In this document: in pieces, positions 58,101 through 64,000 of the stretch
Layout: each line of letters opens with the position of its first letter
Position numbering within the stretch: position 1 is the first letter of the stretch
Assembly: GCA_034766995.1 (NCBI GenBank)
Contig: CM068319.1
Span: 19,119,922 to 19,183,921 of the forward strand
Direction: 5' to 3'
Length of the DNA stretch: 64,000 bases
Source of the DNA: Acanthacorydalis orientalis
Lineage: Eukaryota; Arthropoda; Insecta; Megaloptera; Corydalidae
Position numbers and translations under genes: made by a program
The notes under the pieces: model-generated
Seen by the model: the letters and a program-made list of their open reading frames with translations, nothing else
Database searches by the model: none
Told to the model about the DNA's origin: nothing

Positions 58101-58651
58101 ACAAAATAAAAGTAAAACTTGAGATTGTTGTTTTCAGTTTTTGTCTTTTTTATTAATTTCATACGTACATTTACAACTCTATTCTAGTTGACTGCTTCTT
58201 TATTTCAATTTACTTCTTATTAGATATTTATTTCTATGATTTATTTGAATTTTCACATTCGTTTGGAATTATTTGTCAGCATCGTGAAGTATGGCCCGAA
58301 ACAAAAATATATTCTTTCTTTTATTAATCCTATATAAACGAAATTCAATCGATTTTTCATCGAAGTGGACAAAACATTTTTGTTATCAGAGTGACTGTCA
58401 CAGTTGTTACAATGGAGTAAAAAATCTATTCTTTCCAATCCTTGTTTAATAAATGATAGATATATTGTATAGAAGTATTCTTTTGTGAGATTAAATTTAA
58501 AAAACTTCTATAATATAATAGTAATTAAAAGTTTCTAGATTTATTTTCAAAAAAGTTCCAAATACATTTTATATTTAATATATGAAGCATTTATTTTTAA
58601 ACCTGAGCGCTGTGTTTTTTATCTCTAATAACAAAGCTTTAATATTATTTT

Positions 58652-58653
58652 TA

Positions 58654-58687
<34 letters not shown>

Positions 58688-58690
58688 CAT
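58652..58690. repeat. (TC)n(TA)n microsatellite
   Basis: About 11 TC units, then TA. Confidence 0.95.
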
Positions 58691-59002
58691 GTTTAAGCAA
58701 GTTTTTTTTATTTATTATTTTAACTAATATTAAAACCAAATATTTTTTTTACTCAAAGATATTGTATTACGAAACAATGCAATTTTGTTTATCTAGCGGT
58801 TTTTAAATTTTAATTTAAAATTGTCTTTTGAAATGTAGGTTATTACTTTGAAAATGTTTTATGTATATAAAAATTTGATAGTTAGATTCGAGGTTTTCTA
58901 ATTTAAGAATATTTGAAAAACACAATTGTGTTGTTAACTTCAATTTGTGCAGAAGGCTAAAATTTTAAAAGCTATTAACTTCTACTTTTATTATTAGTTT
59001 GT

Positions 59003-59050
59003 ATACATACACACACACTAACATTTGTATATATATACATACATACATGT
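59003..59050. repeat. Compound (CATA)/(CA)/(TA) microsatellite
   Basis: Short blocks of each unit. Confidence 0.85.
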
Positions 59051-59660
59051 ACCGGCTTTACAATTATTTACCAACAAAAATATTTACCAAAAAATAGGGA
59101 AAAGACAAAAAACCATTCTTTTTATATATTTTTTAAAAAATTCTATAAAAAATATAAAAAATGATTGACGTTTACTTTATACAACCACATAAAATGATAT
59201 TCATTTGTCCTATGAAGATTTTTTCATAGAATGAAAAGATATATCAAAGTAATTTCAAATCAGTTGGTTTATTATTACTGAAATTTTATTGTCAATATTA
59301 ATAGTTATGGTCGAATAGAAACAGTTCATATTTAAATATCATCCATGTTGAATAAGTATCATAAATTCGTTGTCAAGAAATATTGTGCAATGTATATCAA
59401 ACTAAATTACATGTAACAATACTTGCACGTTACATAAAATAACAGTGCTTTATGAAAATCTGTGCAACGCGTCAAAAGATATAGCAGTTCGTAAATTGCT
59501 TGTAGTTTGCACTTTATCATTTCGCATACAAGTCGTTTGTAGAACAGTAACCGAATGACAGTTAACAAATTTCTCAACTTTAAAAAAAATTGTATTCTTG
59601 GCAACAATGTAGATGTATATACTATATTCTTATATATTTTGTACATAGATGCATAGCTAC

Positions 59661-59662
<2 letters not shown>

Positions 59663-59696
<34 letters not shown>
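59663..59696. repeat. (TA)n microsatellite
   Basis: About 33 bases of pure TA. Confidence 0.95.
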
Positions 59697-59698
<2 letters not shown>

Positions 59699-59777
59699 AA
59701 CAGCGTATCTTGAATATGATCGAAAAAGTTTTATAAAAGTTGATGTAAATTTACATTCGAATTCCGAGAAGATTCGT

Positions 59778-59779
<2 letters not shown>

Positions 59780-59822
<43 letters not shown>
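59780..59822. repeat. (TA)n microsatellite
   Basis: 43 bases of pure TA. Confidence 0.95.
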
Positions 59823-59828
<6 letters not shown>

Positions 59829-60940
59829 TTTATAATTTATATTTAAAGAACATCTCTGATTTATTTTCTTACATTTGTTTCTATCTTTTAATAATTCAGG
59901 AACTTGTGTAACTATGTAATCATCAAAAATACATTTTTAAATGTAAAAATATTTGAAATGTTTCATTTAATTCAAATGCATGTAGTTTTTAAATGTGTTT
60001 TTTATCCTTACAGTTAAATAGTAGAAACAGATTGTAAATTTATTGTCTATTAAAATGGATGAGAAGTATAAATAGGCACTTTATACTTATTTATAGTTTG
60101 AAAATTATTATTTTTTTTATTTTATATTACACATTAGAAAATAACAGTAATAGTAAAGTGTAAATACATTTGCCTAGAACAGTAAATTTGGTGGTAGGAG
60201 ATAAAAATATGGTAGTATGTTTGATGAATTTTATGTTAATGTGTAAGGAAAGCTATCTGAAAATACAAAATGGAAAACAGTTCTTTAAACGAATTTGTTT
60301 GTTCAAAAACAAAAATTAATAAAATACTATAATGAACATTTTCTTAAATTGTTCCAATATCGATAGAAATTTAAATAATACAGCAGATTAAATTTAATTT
60401 ATGATATCTGACATTTAAATTACTCAGACTTTTCTCTAATCCAGCAAAGTATACAAATATTTATGATCAAAAATATTCAATAAATAATTGTTAATTGTTG
60501 TTTATACATATTTTTCTGTACTTTAGCACGTTGAGGATGCACAATTCAAATACGCATAACTAATTATCAAAAATGATCAAAGATCAGTTATTAAATATTT
60601 TTTATAAGAAAGAAATGTTATTTAAGTGCCGGGAAAGAAAAAAATATATTCAAAATGAATTTATTTATAGTGATAAATCTGTATTGCATCTAAGATATAT
60701 TATTAAGAATAATTTTTCAATAATTAATATTTAATTAAGTTTGATACGACACATATATAAAAAATAAAACACTGCGTACTGTGTAATTCGTTTTATGTGC
60801 ATAACATTTCATTCGAAAATTCTAAAACCTTTTCTAGATAGATTTCTAACTTGGTTAAGTAAACACATAAAACCCTACTAAGAGTAATCCCTAAATTGAT
60901 CTAATTAGGAAGTTTACTTGAGCTGAAGTTCGTTATAGCT

Positions 60941-60942
<2 letters not shown>

Positions 60943-61011
<69 letters not shown>
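60943..61011. repeat. (TA)n microsatellite
   Basis: 69 bases of pure TA. Confidence 0.95.
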
Positions 61012-61013
<2 letters not shown>

Positions 61014-61099
61014 CAGATACTTTTACTACAACGTCGGAAAGTACCAATAACTTTAATCACAATCGTATATAAACATGCCCAGTCGAATGATTTATGTAC

Positions 61100-61220
61100 A
61101 CTAGAATGTGTGTACACGTATTCGGTATATTTGCGATATTAAACACAAACACATTGTGACGTCCGCGCATTACCAAGTCTGATATGAATTGGCTTTCATC
61201 TTGTATATTACACATTCTGG
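61100..61220. other. CpG-elevated patch with a CRE-like TGACGTC
   Basis: TGACGTCCGCGC (about 61,157) contains the TGACGTC core recognised by CREB/ATF-type factors; the neighbouring DNA is almost CpG-free. Regulatory role is inference. Confidence 0.25.
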
Positions 61221-63131
61221 TGTTTTTATAACATTTATCTTTGTTCAGGGTAGTATTTTATTAGACTGGTATTATTATTATTTGTTTATTTTAAACATAA
61301 ACATCATTTATAAAACAATATATTACAACACGTCATATTATTAAAAAAATATATAGTAATTAAAATACCTAAAATTTATATTCTCATTGATAATCTAAAC
61401 AATCGCAATCAATTAAAATTGAAGTAAAAATTATTATTGACTATTAAAATATATCAATTTCGTTATATAAAACAAGAGAATATTTTTTTATGAAGAGAGA
61501 TTATAAAAATTTTAATGTCAATTATATTTGTAAACGAGTACACGTAAAGGCCATTAAATTACGATGACGTTGAATGAAATGACGAAGAAAGAAAGCAGAA
61601 AAAATGTTCCATCATAACACATTCACTTACCACTCGGTTCAGACGATTTGCAACTTTTATTTAAAACAAAATTTATCTTTCGCGAGTTTTAAAAAGTATT
61701 CATCATAATTCTAAACTTGGACAGTTTTTCTTTCATCTAGCACACAACAAAATGAAATATGGCTCTTTGTATTGAAGTTAGATACAGTATCAAAAAATGA
61801 GTTCAACTAACAACCATATATTACACGCGACATATTTCGACTTTGAAAAAAAATGTCTTTATTGAGTTTTTCTGTTTTTGTGTTGTTGTTTACTTTATTA
61901 TATTAATAAGGTATTCGTTACTAGAATATTTTTAATGGATTGATATGTTCTGAGAAAATGTATGGAAATAATATGATGTCTAGACACGAATCTTCTAATT
62001 GCTTTTTCACATGATTTTTTTTAATTATCAATTAACAGATGTTAAATATGGAAATTTTTTTCTATTCCTTTTATATTGTTAAGTTCATTCTTTAAGTTTA
62101 TGACATTAAAAAGTTAAAAAAATTAAGTTTACTGTGAGGAGTGCACTCTGATTATAAAACATGGCTAATTTATAGGAATATCAGATGAATTTATTTTTTT
62201 TATTTTTGTTTCTGGGAAAAAATAAATATCTTTGATTTCATGCAATTCTTACATAAATTGTAGTCATGACACTATCTATAGTATTTTTGTAGAATTACTC
62301 TCAGATTTTTTCTTAAATTTATATTTACATTTTATGTACACATGTCAATTAATCTATAATGATTTCTTAACTCCCGAATGACAACAGTGACAAAACCATA
62401 CTATTTACACTTATTGGTCAAATATATCAAATAGTATTATTATAATATATTTAATTTTTATTTTCCTTAGTTATTCTAAACTTTTTTCAATTAATTCACT
62501 TCTATTTTAATTTAAATTAAAAAAAGTTCAGTTTTCATAAAAAATCAGTTCAGATTTATAACTAAATTTGAGCAATAAAATTATTCAATTAGAAAAATAA
62601 TATCCAATAATAATACAATATATTTAACCAACAATCAATATGATAAAAACTTGAAGAAACTTTTGTAGTATTTATTGATTTTTATCAGTTAGAATCTATT
62701 TAAAAAAAATCATTAAAGAGATTTGATTTCAATTAATTTTTAAAATAGTAAATCGAAGAAAGACCTGTTGTATAGAACTATTCAATTTCATAATGAGAAA
62801 TTTTATGCTCTTTTGCGTTATTTTAATTATTATTTATACGATTTAATTAAATAGTAACATATTCATACGGTTTATTTTAATCATTTTATTTTTCAATTAA
62901 ATGAAAAATCTCATTCAATTCACACAAACATGTTTATATATATATAAACATTGGAGTTATCGGAATAATGCCAGTTCGAATGAATTATTTTATTTTGTAT
63001 TCAACACGTTCCAATACAGATTTTATACATCGTTCTGCAATTACATTTCCAATATACACATTGTGTTTATGGTTTTGGGTACATGATTTGTTAAATAAAT
63101 TGCTCAGTTTATAATTGTATGTCTGTAATTC

Positions 63132-63136
<5 letters not shown>

Positions 63137-63166
<30 letters not shown>
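63137..63166. repeat. (TA)n microsatellite
   Basis: About 29 bases of pure TA. Confidence 0.9.
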
Positions 63167-63167
<1 letters not shown>

Positions 63168-63602
63168 GGTAAAAAATAATTTGGTGCCTTTAAATTGAAT
63201 CAGTCATAACTTGTTTTAAATTAAAATATTTTCTCGTTGTTTTAGGATTATTAACTGCCACCCTTAACATTTAAAAACACTATATATCTTGGTCAAGTAG
63301 TTGACATATCATCACATAACAGTACTTAATACGATGGCGTTCGAAAAACAGCATATTAAGTAAATTATACTTGAAAAACGAATGTTACTGAAGCTTCGAA
63401 AATATTTTGCTCAGCTTTGGGGGAAGGTGTTGTGACGCATAAATATGCAAAAAATACTAAAATAGTGGAAGAGGAAAAATAATAAAATATACGAAGAAAA
63501 TTTACAAAAAAATCATGGGGGATATTTTGAGGATTGAAATGTGTTCCATTTCTTCGTAAACATTCAATTTCAATAAAAAAAGACACCAGATTAATTTATA
63601 CA

Positions 63603-63606
<4 letters not shown>

Positions 63607-63670
<64 letters not shown>
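63607..63670. repeat. (TA)n microsatellite, two blocks
   Basis: Broken by ATG in the middle. Confidence 0.95.
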
Positions 63671-63846
63671 ATCTGATTTGAATTCTACGTAACTAGAATT
63701 ATATTAGACATTACAATTTACACAATTTGTTTGCAAACAGAAATTACTTATCACAAGATCGTTGAACCCCTAGTATGTCATCAATTTACTAGTAACTCAC
63801 TGATTGTAACTACTCTATTTATTAAATACAGTAACATACGTACCGA

Positions 63847-63849
<3 letters not shown>

Positions 63850-63906
<57 letters not shown>
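63850..63906. repeat. (TA)n microsatellite
   Basis: One TG break. Confidence 0.95.
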
Positions 63907-63907
<1 letters not shown>

Positions 63908-64000
63908 TGTTACTCAATTTTATATTCTTGTATAATGTACTTTAATTAAAAATATTTTTTCCAATAATGAACAGATATTTTTAATTTCAAAATCTCTTCA

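Larger units (their letters stand above)
54491..64000. other. AT-rich stretch to the window end, no gene recognised
   Basis: Open frames of 60-80 codons occur (for example 57,171-57,383 plus, 58,253-58,438 minus, 59,407-59,646 minus, 63,365-63,586 minus) but none has a recognisable motif, and their composition follows the background. If the donor at 54,480 is used, this is intron. Confidence 0.5.

Noticed and set aside
37674..60605. ATCAGTTATTAAATATTT shared between about 37,674 and 60,584
   Set aside because: Eighteen AT-rich bases with unrelated flanks; not enough for a dispersed repeat family.
61621..61635. Minus-strand donor-like GTG|GTAAGTG
   Set aside because: A good isolated donor string but no exon-like sequence or frame precedes it on that strand.

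Overview
The window looks like intergenic or intronic DNA from a very AT-rich insect genome, possibly Hymenoptera. The reasons are extreme A+T content, very sparse coding potential, dozens of (TA)n microsatellites, mariner-family transposon relics, and short CpG-rich islands that stand out sharply from the background. Species was not determined; no bacterial, viral, tRNA or rRNA gene was found. All coordinates and repeat matches come from reading by eye, not from alignment software.

Layout. 1-4.2 kb is AT-rich non-coding DNA with one CpG-rich patch (about 1.6-2.06 kb). 4,273-5,465 is an internally deleted, inactivated mariner element on the minus strand. 5.5-15.8 kb is AT-rich with further CpG patches (5.8-6.2, 9.2-9.5 and 11.0-11.4 kb), a second mariner relic at 13.8 kb and a pre-miRNA-sized hairpin at 15.1 kb. 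Around 15.9-16.1 kb a TATA-like box is followed by a strong splice donor. At 19.7-20.7 kb the largest CpG-rich island carries insect-type initiator motifs, a cluster of TTCCTGC/GCAGGAA motifs, perfect inverted repeats, a good 3' splice site and a good 5' splice site. This is the best promoter and leader-exon candidate. From 20.7 to 53.6 kb there is about 33 kb of AT-rich DNA with no convincing coding exon. It holds many (TA)n arrays, two MITE-like inverted-repeat elements (42.6 and 44.3 kb), several hairpins and a degenerate CTGA-rich repeat (48.1 kb).

53,645-54,490 is the one clear protein-coding segment: a 281-codon plus-strand reading frame, rich in Cys, Ser and Gly, with balanced base composition. 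A possible acceptor lies just upstream and a possible donor just before its stop. It is probably an exon of a larger gene. 54.5-64 kb is again AT-rich with many (TA)n arrays and small ORFs of no recognised identity.

Working model (inference): the window covers the 5' part of a long plus-strand gene with large introns. One or more CpG-rich promoters and non-coding leader exons (15.9 and 20.0-20.7 kb) could splice across about 33 kb to the Cys-rich coding exon at 53.6 kb, with the rest of the gene beyond the window. The sequence alone does not prove that these pieces belong to one gene.
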